From positions 1,488,001-1,552,000 of the forward strand of contig NZ_FMCR01000001.1 in assembly GCF_900091575.1 (NCBI RefSeq): a DNA stretch of 64,000 bases, read 5' to 3'. This DNA is from Micromonospora saelicesensis. GTDB taxonomy: Bacteria; Actinomycetota; Actinomycetes; Mycobacteriales; Micromonosporaceae. Position numbers and translations under genes: made by a program. Within the stretch, counting starts at the first letter, position 1. Every line of letters begins with the position of its first letter. The notes beneath the pieces were generated by a model. The model was given only the letters and a program-made list of their open reading frames with translations, made no database searches and had not been told where the DNA came from. This document shows positions 17,873 to 26,474 of this stretch, piece after piece.

Positions 17873-18319
17873 ATGAAGATCATCCTGACTCAGGAAGTGT
17901 CCGGCCTCGGTGCCCCGGGCGACATCGTCGAGGTCAAGAACGGCTACGGCCGTAACTACCTGCTGCCGCAGGGCTTCGCGATCGTCTGGACCAAGGGCGC
18001 GGAAAAGCAGGTCACGGTCATCAAGCGGGCCCGTGGGGCCCGCGAGATCCGCGACCTCGACCACGCCAACGAGGTCAAGGCTCAGCTCGAGGGTCTCAAG
18101 GTCAACCTGAAGGTCCGCGCCGGCGACGGTGGACGGCTCTTCGGCTCGGTCACCCCGGCCGAGATCGTCGACGCCGTCAAGGCCGCCAGCGGCCCGGTCC
18201 TCGATCGTCGCCGGCTGGAGGTGCCCGGTCACATCAAGTCGATCGGCGCCTACCCGGTGAAGATCAAGCTGCACCCTGAGGTGACCGCGTCGTTCAACCT
18301 GAACGTCGTTCAGGGCTGA
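17873..18319 (+). CDS. rplI: 50S ribosomal protein L9
   Basis: 148 aa. The N-terminal rRNA-binding domain is [36 protein letters not shown], followed by the long connecting helix (about residues 40-75) and the C-terminal domain with [14 protein letters not shown] and [13 protein letters not shown]. Ribosome-binding site GAGAGGAGG precedes the ATG. It is the last gene of the operon and is followed at once by a strong terminator. Confidence 0.98.
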   Translation: MKIILTQEVSGLGAPGDIVEVKNGYGRNYLLPQGFAIVWTKGAEKQVTVIKRARGAREIRDLDHANEVKAQLEGLKVNLKVRAGDGGRLFGSVTPAEIVDAVKAASGPVLDRRRLEVPGHIKSIGAYPVKIKLHPEVTASFNLNVVQG

Positions 18320-18334
18320 CGTCCGCAACACCAC

Positions 18335-18374
18335 CACGAGGGCCCGCACCGAGCGATCGGTGCGGGCCCTCGTG
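18335..18374 (+). terminator. Terminator of the rpsF-ssb-rpsR-rplI operon
   Basis: Perfect 18-bp stem beginning CACGAGGGCCCGCACCGA with loop GCGA. It lies 15 nt after the rplI stop and also faces the end of the convergent membrane-protein gene. Confidence 0.9.
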
Positions 18375-18525
18375 CGTACGTCGTCCAACCCGGCACTGCC
18401 CGGGCCAAGATGGTCGCCGCCGGGCATGCCCCGACCCGCCGCCCAGTGGGGCCCCGACCTGCCTCCCCGCCCAGCGCAGGCCCCGACCCGACGCCCGCCC
18501 GAGCCGGACCCGGCCTGCCGACGGG

Positions 18526-20094
18526 TCACCCGATGGGCTGGCCCGTCACCGCGCTGATCAGCACCGTGGAGAGGCCACCGCCCACCACCGCGGCAGCAAC
18601 CGCGATGGTCGCCGAGCGCCACGTCGTACCCACCCGCCGCAGCAGCGCGGCCACCACCAAGCTGCTCACCAGAGCCAGACCGAAGCGCGGCGAACCGGCC
18701 AGGAGTGACTCCAGTGCGCGCGACCGGGCGGACTCGCACCCGCCCCCGCTGATGTCGGTCACACAACCAGCCGGCGCCTGGCTGTCCAACGTCAACAACC
18801 AAACGAAGATCAGCATCGCCGGCACCAGGTAACAGGCCGCCGTGTACAGCAGAGGCCGGACGGACCCACCCGGATCCGGGTCCAGCAGGTCGTCCTCCAG
18901 ACGCCGCGCCCAGGCACCCGTGGCCGCCGACTCGACCCGCCGACGTACCGACGCCGTTCCCACCGCCGGCCGGTCCGCCCTACGTCGGGGCGTACCCGGA
19001 CGCGGCGCGGCCGGACGCGGCGCGGCCGGACGCGGCGCAGGCGCGCTGCGCGGCCGTGGGGCGGTGTATCCCACCACCGGAGACCGGGGCGCCGACGTCG
19101 TCGGATCCATCCAACGCGGGTCGTCATCGGCCAACCGAGTGCCGGACCAGAACCCGTCATCCCGGCTCGGCCACCCCTCGGCCGCAACCGAGCGATCGGA
19201 GCGCGGCGCCAGCGTACGGTCCCACTGGTCGTCCTCGATCGCGGACCGCTCCCACTGGCCGGTGCGGTCCGATCGCTCCCAGCCACCGACGCTCTCCGCG
19301 GCCGACCACTGCCCGCTCAGGTCCCCGCTGTCCGCGCCGGCCGTCGGCGGCCACGCGTGCACGCCCGAGGCGTCCCACGGGTCCACCGCAGGCGGGTACG
19401 ACGGTTCGGGCTCCGCCACCCGGTCCGATCCGCGGGCCCACGGGTCGGCCGCCGGACGTGACCAGGACTCCTCCGCCGCACGGCGGCTACGCCGGCTGGG
19501 ACGGCTCGGCTCCTGGTCCGGCACCTGCTCGCTCTTGGCGGACTCCGGCTCCCCGCCCGACCAGATCACCTGCGGACGGCCAACGGGCGCGCGGCGGGGA
19601 CGCCGGTCCGAGACAGCGCCGGAGACCGGCTCGTCCTCCCCGGCATCGGCCCGTCGGCGGCCGGAGTAGCCCTGCTCCTGCGGCCGGTCGAGCGTCCACT
19701 CCCGGGTGTGGTCCGAGTCCGGCGCCGGGCCGATCGCTGCCTGGTCCCGTCGACGCGGCTCGCTGCCCCGCCGCCGACCACTCGACGACTCGGCGGACCG
19801 TCGGCCTGCCCCGGAGATCGGCCGCTCGGGCTCGTCCTCGTCGTCGTCCGGTGCCGCGTGGCGACCACCGCCGTCCGCGTGCCGGACCCCGGACTCCAGC
19901 GCCCACCGGGGCAGGTAGGCGTCGACAGGCTCGTCCTGGCCGCGGTCCAACGCACGCCGCCTGCTGGAGGTGCGGTAGCGCCCGTCCTCGTCGTACGGGT
20001 CAACCGGAACAGACGCCGCGCGCTCACCCCACGAGGCGGTTGGCTGGCGCTCGCGCGGGCTGCCATCGCCGCGTCCCCAGTCCCGGTAATTCAC
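18526..20094 (-). CDS. Disordered, charged membrane protein of unknown function
   Basis: 522 aa. Residues 1-400 are hydrophilic and low in complexity: Arg, Asp, Ser, Trp and Pro rich, with scattered short motifs such as DPWARGS and QWERS, and an Ala/Pro/Arg run near 335-360. The last 120 residues contain three membrane helices (about 407-428, 458-478 and 488-515), with a short Cys-containing outer loop (CVTDISGGGCESA) between the first two. The start is GTG 20094. No family was recognised. Proteins of this shape are common between rplI and dnaB in Micromonosporaceae, and a function in division or envelope would be speculation. Confidence 0.7.
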   Translation of the reverse strand: MNYRDWGRGDGSPRERQPTASWGERAASVPVDPYDEDGRYRTSSRRRALDRGQDEPVDAYLPRWALESGVRHADGGGRHAAPDDDEDEPERPISGAGRRSAESSSGRRRGSEPRRRDQAAIGPAPDSDHTREWTLDRPQEQGYSGRRRADAGEDEPVSGAVSDRRPRRAPVGRPQVIWSGGEPESAKSEQVPDQEPSRPSRRSRRAAEESWSRPAADPWARGSDRVAEPEPSYPPAVDPWDASGVHAWPPTAGADSGDLSGQWSAAESVGGWERSDRTGQWERSAIEDDQWDRTLAPRSDRSVAAEGWPSRDDGFWSGTRLADDDPRWMDPTTSAPRSPVVGYTAPRPRSAPAPRPAAPRPAAPRPGTPRRRADRPAVGTASVRRRVESAATGAWARRLEDDLLDPDPGGSVRPLLYTAACYLVPAMLIFVWLLTLDSQAPAGCVTDISGGGCESARSRALESLLAGSPRFGLALVSSLVVAALLRRVGTTWRSATIAVAAAVVGGGLSTVLISAVTGQPIG

Positions 20095-20489
20095 GGCCGG
20101 AGTGTGACCCTTCTGAACCGAAAGCGGAATCCGCTGTCCAGGTGTAGCCGTTCGCTGGAGATAGTACGGGACGATCGTGTCACAGGCCCGACCGAAATAT
20201 TCTCCTCCACAGGCTGGGGAGCATGTTCTCGCAGGTCAACGACTTATGGCCGAGAATTCCCCAATGGTTATCCACAGGCTGTGCACACGCTGCGCACATG
20301 CTGTCCACCGGGATCCACAGGTTGTCCCGAGGCTCGTCCACCGGCGTTGTTGAGTCTCTGACCTCGGGGTCCGTATGGTTGGCCCTCGACCGCCGGCGAT
20401 GGCCCCCGATCGACCGGCCCGGTCGGACGGAACTGTCGTACCCCAGCGGTAGAGCTGGGGTTGGATCCGGCGCAGTGGAGGGGGGACCC
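20095..20489. promoter_or_regulatory. dnaB upstream region with DnaA-box-like cluster
   Basis: No gene, although a frame without stops runs in from 20223. A consensus DnaA box TTATCCACA is at 20268-20276. The 11-mer TCCACAGGCTG occurs at 20206-20216 and again at 20271-20281, and TCCACAGG once more at 20314-20321. GTGCACAC and GCGCACATG lie between. This clustering fits DnaA binding ahead of the replicative helicase gene. Confidence 0.55.
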
Positions 20490-23400
20490 GTGTCGGTCAC
20501 CGACGACATGCGGGCAGAGCCACGCTCCGGCGGAGGCCAGCCACCCGCGCAGCGGGATGGCCAGTTCGACAAGACCCCGCCCCAGGACGTCGCGGCCGAG
20601 CAGTGCGTCCTCGGCGGCATGCTGCTCTCCAAGGACGCCATCGCCGACGTCGTCGAGATCCTCAAGACCAACGACTTCTACCGGCCGGTGCACGCCACCA
20701 TCTTCGACATCATCCTCGACATCTACGGCCGGGGTGAGCCGGCCGACTCGATCACTGTCGCGGCGGCGCTCGCCGACTCCGGGGATCTGGTACGCATCGG
20801 TGGCGCACCGTACCTGCACACACTCATCGCCAGCGTGCCCACCGCCGCCAACGCCGCCTACTACGCCCGCATCGTCAGCGAGCGGGCGGTGCTACGCCGA
20901 CTGGTCGAGGCCGGCACGAAGATCGTGCAGCTGGGCTACGGCACCGCCAGCGGCGGCAGCCGCGACGTGGACGACGTCGTCGACCTCGCCCAGCAGGCCG
21001 TGTACGACGTCACCGAACGGCGGGTCAGCGAGGACTTCGCGGTCCTGGCCGACATGTTGCAGCCGACGCTCGACGAGATCGAGGCGGTGGGGGCGACCGG
21101 CGGCATGATGACGGGCGTGCCGACCGGCTTCAGCGACCTGGACCGACTGCTCAACGGTCTGCACGCCGGACAGTTGATCATCGTGGCCGGGAGACCTGGT
21201 CTGGGCAAGGCGCTCGCGCTCGACACCCCACTGCCGACCCCGGATGGCTGGACCACCATGGGCGAGGTCAAGGCGGGCGATCAGCTACTGGCTGCGGACG
21301 GCTCTCCGACCACGGTTACACACGCCTTCGACGTGATGCACGACCGTCCCTGCTACGAGGTCGAGTTCTCGGACGGCACCGTCATAGTGGCGGACGCTGA
21401 GCACCTGTGGAAGACGACCACGCGGGCGATCCGGCGGCAGGAACCGGCGCGGCAGAGGCGGCACTGGCCCGAATCGTCGCTGGCCAACGTGCGTGCGGCA
21501 CATGAGCGGCTGAGCTCCCTGGGGAACCAGCCGATCACGCTCTTCGACACGATTGCGCAGGTTGGGCCGGAGTTCCGGCATGTCCTGCACACCGTCGCCC
21601 GTGAGGTCGGGTCGGTTGGCCGGATCAGCCGTCCCATCGTCCGCAACGGCAAGCCACAGAACTGGACTGCACCGGGATATCCGGCCGGTCCGCTTCTCGG
21701 CACGCTTCTTCAACGAGCCGAGCGGGAGATCAATGCCGGCAGCCGAGCCGACCACGACGGCGTTGTCACCACCGCCCAGATCGCGGCCACGCTACGTACC
21801 GACACCGCCCAGCGACGGCTCAACCATGCCGTACGTAACTGCGCTCCCATCCAACTCCCGGACCGTGAGCTGCTCGTCCCCCCCTACACGTTGGGAACAT
21901 GGCTAGGGGACGGGCACAGCGACGCCAGCCGCTTCACCACGGCAGATCCGGAGATGGTCGCGCACGTCGAGGCGGACGGCTTCGTCGTGCGGCCCAGCGG
22001 GCCGATGGTCTACACCATTCTGCTGCAGCCCACGTCCGCTGCTGCGGGGAACGGTGTCTGCGTGGACTGTGGCGTTTCCACCAGGGCGTTGCGTGAGAAT
22101 CCAGCGACGAGGAAGTGTGCCGACTGCCGTCACCGGAACGGTTCCTTCCTCGGGCTGTTGCGTCAGGTCGGGGTAGCGGGGAACAAGCACATCCCGGGCG
22201 ACTATCTGCGCGCCTCCGAGGCTCAGCGCAGGGCGTTGCTCGCTGGGCTGATGGACACCGATGGGACCGTCGCCCCCTCCGGCAACTTGCAGTACACGTC
22301 GACCTCGAAGCGGCTGGCTGATGACGTACGCGAACTCATCGTCAGCCTCGGCTACCGCTGCACGGTCAACGCGAAGCCGGTGCGCGGACGCACCGACGAG
22401 TCGTCGATCGCGTACACGCTGAACTTCTCCACGCCGGATGTCATCTTCCGGCTCAGGCGGAAGCAGGATGCACACGCCGAACGCCGCCGCACCACCTCCG
22501 ACGTTCGAACGACCTCGCGGTTCATCGTCGACGTCCGGCCGGCCCCCAGCGTTCCGGTGCGGTGCGTGACCGTCGACAACGACGAACACCTGTACCTGGC
22601 CAGCCGGGCGATGATCCCCACCCACAACAGCACGGCCAGCATGGACTTTGCCCGAAATGCTGCGATTCGCGCAAACCAGGCAGCTGCGATCTTCTCGCTG
22701 GAAATGAGCAAGGTCGAGATCGTCATGCGGCTGCTCTCCGCCGAGGCGCGGGTGCCGCTGCACGTGCTGCGCAGCGGTCAGCTCTCCGACGATGACTGGA
22801 CCAAGCTGGCCCGGTGCATGGGCGAGATCAGCGAGGCGCCGCTCTTCGTCGACGACACGCCGAGCATGAACCTGATGGAGATCCGCGCCAAGGCTCGGCG
22901 GCTCAAGCAGCGGCACGACCTCAAGATGATCGTGGTCGACTATCTCCAGCTGATGACCTCGCCGAAGCGCACCGAGAGTCGCCAGCAGGAGGTCGCGGAC
23001 CTGTCCCGTGGCCTGAAGCTGTTGGCCAAGGAGGTCGAGTGCCCGGTCATCGCGGTCAGCCAGCTGAACCGTGGTCCCGAGCAGCGCACCGACAAGCGAC
23101 CCCAGTTGTCCGACTTGCGCGAATCGGGCTGCCTCACGGCGGAGACCCGAGTGATTCGCGCGGATGACAACACCGAGATCAAGCTCGGGGAGTTGTTGTC
23201 AAACAACGCTAGAGACATCCCGGTCTGGGCGTTGGACGAGAGCCTTCGCTATACCCCTCGCACCATGACCCACGTCTTCCCGAGCGGCACCCGCGAGGTG
23301 TTCCGTCTGACCCTCGCGTCGGGCAAGCAGATTGACGCCACAGCGAATCACCCCTTCCTCGCGTTCACCGGCTGGTTGCCACTCGGTGAGTTGTCGCCCG

Positions 23401-24590
23401 GAGATCGCATCGCCACGCCGCGACACCTGCCGCCTCCAATGGTCACCCGACCGTGGGTCGACGCCGAGGTGGTCATGTTGGCGCACCTGTTGGGCGACGG
23501 GTCCTTCGTGCGGCACCAACCCATCCGGTACGCAAGTTGTGATGAGCTGAACCTGCAGGCCGTGACGGAAGCAGCGAAGCACTTCGGGATTTCCGCCGTC
23601 CGCGACGACTATGCGGCCGCGAGGGTCACAACCCTCCGCTTGCCGGCGCCCTATCGCCTGGCTCGCGGTCAACGTAACCCGATCGCGTCTTGGCTGGACG
23701 AGTTGGGCCTCTTCGGTCTGAGGTCACACGAGAAGTTCCTCCCTTCTGCCGTCTTCAGCCTGCCCAAGGAACAGATCACCAGCTTCCTGCGGCACCTCTG
23801 GGCCACGGACGGTTCGGTGACCGTCAACGGCACAGGCCGCGGAGGGCGCGTCTATTTCGCGTCCACGAGCCGACGAATGCTCGAGGACATCTCTCGACTG
23901 CTCCTCAGGTACGGCATTACAGCCCGGCTGCGGGACGTACCAGTCGTGGGACATCGCCCTCAGTACACGCTCGACATCTCCGGTCGGGACGACCAGTTGA
24001 GGTTCCTGCGCGAGATCGGCGTCTACGGGCAGCGCTCGGAGGGCTGTGCTGCTCTGCTTGCTGCTTTGGAGTCGACGGAGAGCAACACCAACGTTGACAC
24101 CGTGCCGCGCGAGGTGTGGACCAGGGTGAAGGAAATCTTGGTCGAGCAGGGGATGACGCACCGTGAGTTCGCGGCTGCCATCGGCACCCAATTCTGTGGT
24201 AGCGCCCTCTGGAAGCGCGCGCCCAGCCGTTCCCGGCTGGCGGCGATCGCCACCGTCCTCGACGCGGCCGACCTCGACTTGCACGCGACCAACGACATCT
24301 TCTGGGACTCGGTAGTGTCCATCGAGTCGCTCGGTGAACAAGAAGTGTTCGACGCGACCGTGCTCGGGAAGCACAACTTCATCGCCAATGGCATCGCCAC
24401 CCACAACTCGATCGAGCAGGACGCCGACGTTGTCATCCTTCTGCACCGCGACGACTACTACGACAAGGAGTCGCCGCGGGCCGGGGAGGCGGATTTTATT
24501 GTTGCCAAGCATCGAAATGGGCCCACCGACACGGTGACCGTCGCGGCGCAGCTGCACCTGTCCCGCTTCGTCGACATGGCCATCGGCTGA
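20490..24590 (+). CDS. dnaB: Replicative DNA helicase DnaB interrupted by two inteins
   Basis: 1366 aa as translated. After removal of two inteins (473 and 426 aa) the host protein is 467 aa, normal for DnaB, the hexameric 5'-3' helicase of the replication fork. Exteins: 20490-21209 (N-domain and start of the RecA domain, ending GRPGLGK), 22629-23129 (STASMDFARNA through KMIVVDYLQLM to LRESG) and 24408-24590 (SIEQDADVVILLHRDD onward). Both inteins split essential motifs, the P-loop and the H4 region, so splicing is needed for function. The start is GTG 20490 after a GGAGGGGGGA ribosome-binding site. It follows the ssb operon as in Mycobacterium and Streptomyces. Confidence 0.97.
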   Translation: MSVTDDMRAEPRSGGGQPPAQRDGQFDKTPPQDVAAEQCVLGGMLLSKDAIADVVEILKTNDFYRPVHATIFDIILDIYGRGEPADSITVAAALADSGDLVRIGGAPYLHTLIASVPTAANAAYYARIVSERAVLRRLVEAGTKIVQLGYGTASGGSRDVDDVVDLAQQAVYDVTERRVSEDFAVLADMLQPTLDEIEAVGATGGMMTGVPTGFSDLDRLLNGLHAGQLIIVAGRPGLGKALALDTPLPTPDGWTTMGEVKAGDQLLAADGSPTTVTHAFDVMHDRPCYEVEFSDGTVIVADAEHLWKTTTRAIRRQEPARQRRHWPESSLANVRAAHERLSSLGNQPITLFDTIAQVGPEFRHVLHTVAREVGSVGRISRPIVRNGKPQNWTAPGYPAGPLLGTLLQRAEREINAGSRADHDGVVTTAQIAATLRTDTAQRRLNHAVRNCAPIQLPDRELLVPPYTLGTWLGDGHSDASRFTTADPEMVAHVEADGFVVRPSGPMVYTILLQPTSAAAGNGVCVDCGVSTRALRENPATRKCADCRHRNGSFLGLLRQVGVAGNKHIPGDYLRASEAQRRALLAGLMDTDGTVAPSGNLQYTSTSKRLADDVRELIVSLGYRCTVNAKPVRGRTDESSIAYTLNFSTPDVIFRLRRKQDAHAERRRTTSDVRTTSRFIVDVRPAPSVPVRCVTVDNDEHLYLASRAMIPTHNSTASMDFARNAAIRANQAAAIFSLEMSKVEIVMRLLSAEARVPLHVLRSGQLSDDDWTKLARCMGEISEAPLFVDDTPSMNLMEIRAKARRLKQRHDLKMIVVDYLQLMTSPKRTESRQQEVADLSRGLKLLAKEVECPVIAVSQLNRGPEQRTDKRPQLSDLRESGCLTAETRVIRADDNTEIKLGELLSNNARDIPVWALDESLRYTPRTMTHVFPSGTREVFRLTLASGKQIDATANHPFLAFTGWLPLGELSPGDRIATPRHLPPPMVTRPWVDAEVVMLAHLLGDGSFVRHQPIRYASCDELNLQAVTEAAKHFGISAVRDDYAAARVTTLRLPAPYRLARGQRNPIASWLDELGLFGLRSHEKFLPSAVFSLPKEQITSFLRHLWATDGSVTVNGTGRGGRVYFASTSRRMLEDISRLLLRYGITARLRDVPVVGHRPQYTLDISGRDDQLRFLREIGVYGQRSEGCAALLAALESTESNTNVDTVPREVWTRVKEILVEQGMTHREFAAAIGTQFCGSALWKRAPSRSRLAAIATVLDAADLDLHATNDIFWDSVVSIESLGEQEVFDATVLGKHNFIANGIATHNSIEQDADVVILLHRDDYYDKESPRAGEADFIVAKHRNGPTDTVTVAAQLHLSRFVDMAIG
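21210..22628 (+). mobile_element. Intein 1 in dnaB: class 3-type, LAGLIDADG endonuclease with zinc ribbon
   Basis: 473 aa between GLGK and STAS. The first residue is Ala, not Cys or Ser. The class 3 hallmark W-C-T set is present: W67 in block B (ADAEHLW), C452 in block F (VRCVTV) and T471 in block G (IPTHN). It ends H472-N473 with Ser as +1 residue. Two dodecapeptide motifs, LGTWLGDG (228-235) and LLAGLMDTDG (343-352), show a complete homing endonuclease. Between them is a CxxC...CxxC zinc ribbon (C284, C287, C303, C306). The same insertion point and the ALALDTPLPTP beginning are known from mycobacterial DnaB inteins. Confidence 0.93.
23130..24407 (+). mobile_element. Intein 2 in dnaB: class 1, LAGLIDADG endonuclease
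   Basis: 426 aa between DLRESG and SIEQD, the site also used by the Synechocystis DnaB intein. It starts with Cys1 (CLTAETRVI), has block B TANH with H74, ends GIATHN (H425, N426), and has Ser as +1. Dodecapeptides LAHLLGDG (117-124) and FLRHLWATDG (219-228) indicate a full homing endonuclease. After it, about residues 320-400, is an added helical segment with a possible helix-turn-helix (GMTHREFAAAIG). Codon use is less GC-biased than in the exteins, pointing to transfer. Confidence 0.94.
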
Positions 24591-24620
24591 CCGACGCGGC
24601 AACCGTCGTCGGTCAGCCGA
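24583..24620. terminator. Bidirectional terminator overlapping two stop codons
   Basis: Perfect 14-bp stem, TCGGCTGACCGACG at 24583-24596 and its complement at 24607-24620. It includes the dnaB stop and the stop of the convergent gene, a compact shared terminator. Confidence 0.8.
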
Positions 24621-25290
24621 GCAGTGGGAACCAGCCCGCCGACTCGCCCAGTTCCAGCCGGTCCCGGTCGGTCAGCGGTACACGCCCGGTGGCTTTCAGC
24701 AGGAAGTCGTGGTCGTCCCACGCGCTGGGTCGAACGGTGTCGTCGCTGAGCAGGCCGTCCATGGTCGCTACCGCGACGCGTACCGCCAGTGGGCCGGGCG
24801 GCGGCGCGTCGGGCAGTTCCAGCGTCAGGTCCAGGTGGTGGACGGCGGCCTCGGTGGTCAGGGTGGCGAGGAAATCCGGTACGCGCAGCACGTGTCCCTG
24901 GGTGGTCACGTACCCCTCGGGGTCGGCTGACCTGGCGGCGCGGACCGCTGCCGGCGCGGTGTCCCGCCAGAGCTCGACGATCCCGCTCGGACGGTCGAAG
25001 GCGGCAGCCGATCGGCGGACCCACCAGGCGTGCCCGGCGGCCTCGTCGTCGTTGCCGGGAAAGTCACGCCAGTAGCTCACGTCGTCGATGTCGGCGGGGC
25101 CGTCGACGGGGCTGGCCAGGGTGACGAGTGCCCGCTGGGCGTCGCCGAGCACGTGCAGGAGCAGGTCGGCGATGAGCCAGCCCCGGCAGCGGGTGGCTCG
25201 TTGCAGGCCGGCATCGTCCAGGTGACCGACCACCGCGGTGATCCCGTCGTACGCCTGGGCCAGCGCCTCGTCCGGTCGGATCGCGGTCAT
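24613..25290 (-). CDS. Maleylpyruvate isomerase N-terminal (DinB-like) domain protein
   Basis: 225 aa. The N-terminal four-helix DinB/MDMPI domain is recognisable by GLQRATRCRGWLIADLLLHVLGD (the conserved Thr...GW...D..H block that binds a metal through histidines). A second small domain with TEAAVHHLDLTLELPDAPPP follows. Enzymes of this superfamily use mycothiol in maleylpyruvate isomerisation or related thiol-dependent reactions; the substrate here is not known. ATG 25290 is chosen over an in-frame start at 25326. It stands alone, convergent with dnaB. Confidence 0.75.
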   Translation of the reverse strand: MTAIRPDEALAQAYDGITAVVGHLDDAGLQRATRCRGWLIADLLLHVLGDAQRALVTLASPVDGPADIDDVSYWRDFPGNDDEAAGHAWWVRRSAAAFDRPSGIVELWRDTAPAAVRAARSADPEGYVTTQGHVLRVPDFLATLTTEAAVHHLDLTLELPDAPPPGPLAVRVAVATMDGLLSDDTVRPSAWDDHDFLLKATGRVPLTDRDRLELGESAGWFPLLG

Positions 25291-25334
25291 GCGACTCAGC
25301 CTCGCATGAAGCATCGCGCCCGCCAACGATCAAT

Positions 25335-25357
25335 GGCCCGGGTGGTGTGCCCGGGCC
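25335..25357 (-). terminator. Hairpin after the zinc-finger gene
   Basis: GGCCCGGG-TGGTGTG-CCCGGGCC, a perfect 8-bp GC-only stem, 38 nt downstream of the stop at 25395. No T-run. Confidence 0.5.
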
Positions 25358-25394
25358 GACGCGTGATCGACCCGGGCGGGAGGCCGGCCTGGGA

Positions 25395-25778
25395 TCAGCC
25401 GAACATCTCGTCGAGGAAGCCCTTGCGCTTCTTCTGCCGGTAGTGGCCGTGGTAGCCGTGGTGTTGCTGCTGCTGGTGGCCGTAGGCCGGCTGCGGCGGG
25501 TAGCCGTGGGCGGGCGGGGGCGGCGGCGGGACGGCGCCGTAACCGGGCTGGTGCGGCGGGGGCGGCGGGGGCGGGTAGCCGGCCGGCTGCTGCGCGGGCT
25601 GCCCTGGCGCGCCGCCGGTCTGTTGGCGGCTCCAGTTGGCCTCCGCCTCGAACAGCTTCTCCAGCTCGCCGCGGTCCAGGAAGATGCCTCGGCACTCCCC
25701 GCACTGGTCGATGACGACGCCGCTGCGCTCGTACTGGCGCATTTCTCCGTGACACTTGGGACAGGTGAGGCTACTCAT
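25395..25778 (-). CDS. TFIIB-type zinc-finger protein with Pro/Gly/Tyr-rich tail
   Basis: 127 aa. A zinc ribbon with C6/C9 (CPKC) and C26/C29 (CGEC) is followed by RGIFLDRGELEKLFEAE, the signature of the bacterial zf-TFIIB family. Residues 45-110 are a low-complexity Pro/Gln/Tyr/His tail ending in a basic stretch KKRKGFLDEMFG. Function is unknown. It starts 6 nt after a TACCGT promoter hexamer and lies 22 bp downstream of the phosphoribosyltransferase gene on the same strand. Confidence 0.85.
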   Translation of the reverse strand: MSSLTCPKCHGEMRQYERSGVVIDQCGECRGIFLDRGELEKLFEAEANWSRQQTGGAPGQPAQQPAGYPPPPPPPHQPGYGAVPPPPPPAHGYPPQPAYGHQQQQHHGYHGHYRQKKRKGFLDEMFG

Positions 25779-25784
25779 CGCCCG

Positions 25785-25790
25785 ACGGTA
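25785..25790 (-). promoter_or_regulatory. -10 element of zinc-finger gene (leaderless)
   Basis: On the minus strand TACCGT is followed by 6 nt and the ATG at 25778, without a ribosome-binding site. Confidence 0.45.
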
Positions 25791-25800
25791 CCTGGTGGAC

Positions 25801-26433
25801 CTATGCAGTTGCTGTGAGCGCCTCGGTGACTTCTTCGTCGGACACCTCGTGGAAATCGTCGTAGTAGACGCTGACCGCGCCGAAGTCCGCCGGGCGTTGC
25901 GCGCAGATGACCTGGTCGGCTTCGGCGGCGAGCAGTTCGTACGCCTCCTGCGCGCCGACCGGGACCGCGACGACGACGCGGTGTGCCCCGAGTTGGCGGA
26001 CGACTTCGACGGCGACGCGGGCGGTTGCGCCGGTGGCGAGGCCGTCGTCGACGATCACGGCCGTCCGCCCGGTGAGGTCCAGCTGTGGGCGGTCGCCCCG
26101 GTAGAGCCGTTCCCGGCGTTCCAGTTCGGCCTGCTCCCGATGGCGGACCTCGGCGATGTCGTCGCTGCTGAGTCGGCTGGCCACCGCGTCGTTGAGCACC
26201 TGGACGCCGCCCGGCCCGAGTGCGCCGAAGGCGACCTCCCGGGCCCACGGCATGCCGAGCTTGCGGACGACCAGCACGTCCAGTGGTGCGCCGAGGCGTT
26301 CGGCGACGACCCGGGCGACCGGCACGCCGCCACGGACGAGGCCCAGGACGACGACGTCCGGTTCGCCGATGAGTGCGGTGAGCCGTTCGGAGAGCGCCCG
26401 GCCGGCGTCGGCCCGGTCGCGGTACGTGGTCAT
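25801..26433 (-). CDS. Phosphoribosyltransferase-domain protein
   Basis: 210 aa. The type I PRTase PRPP-binding motif is VIVDDGLATGATARVA (about residues 123-138). Upstream LGLVRGGVPVARVVAERLGAPLDVLVVRKLG is the usual start of the family often annotated as putative phosphoribosyl transferase (COG1926). Such genes occur with dormancy or stress genes in actinobacteria; the base substrate is unknown. TAAACC lies 7 nt before the ATG, again leaderless in form. It is upstream of the zinc-finger gene. Confidence 0.87.
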   Translation of the reverse strand: MTTYRDRADAGRALSERLTALIGEPDVVVLGLVRGGVPVARVVAERLGAPLDVLVVRKLGMPWAREVAFGALGPGGVQVLNDAVASRLSSDDIAEVRHREQAELERRERLYRGDRPQLDLTGRTAVIVDDGLATGATARVAVEVVRQLGAHRVVVAVPVGAQEAYELLAAEADQVICAQRPADFGAVSVYYDDFHEVSDEEVTEALTATA

Positions 26434-26474
26434 GCCTTCAGGTTTACGCCCTGACGCGCCGTTCCGCTCGGAAG

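Noticed and set aside
20223..20489. An upstream extension of the dnaB reading frame to 20223.
   Set aside because: The region has DnaA-box-like repeats and no codon bias. GTG 20490 has a strong GGAGGGGGGA ribosome-binding site and gives a normal DnaB N-terminus.
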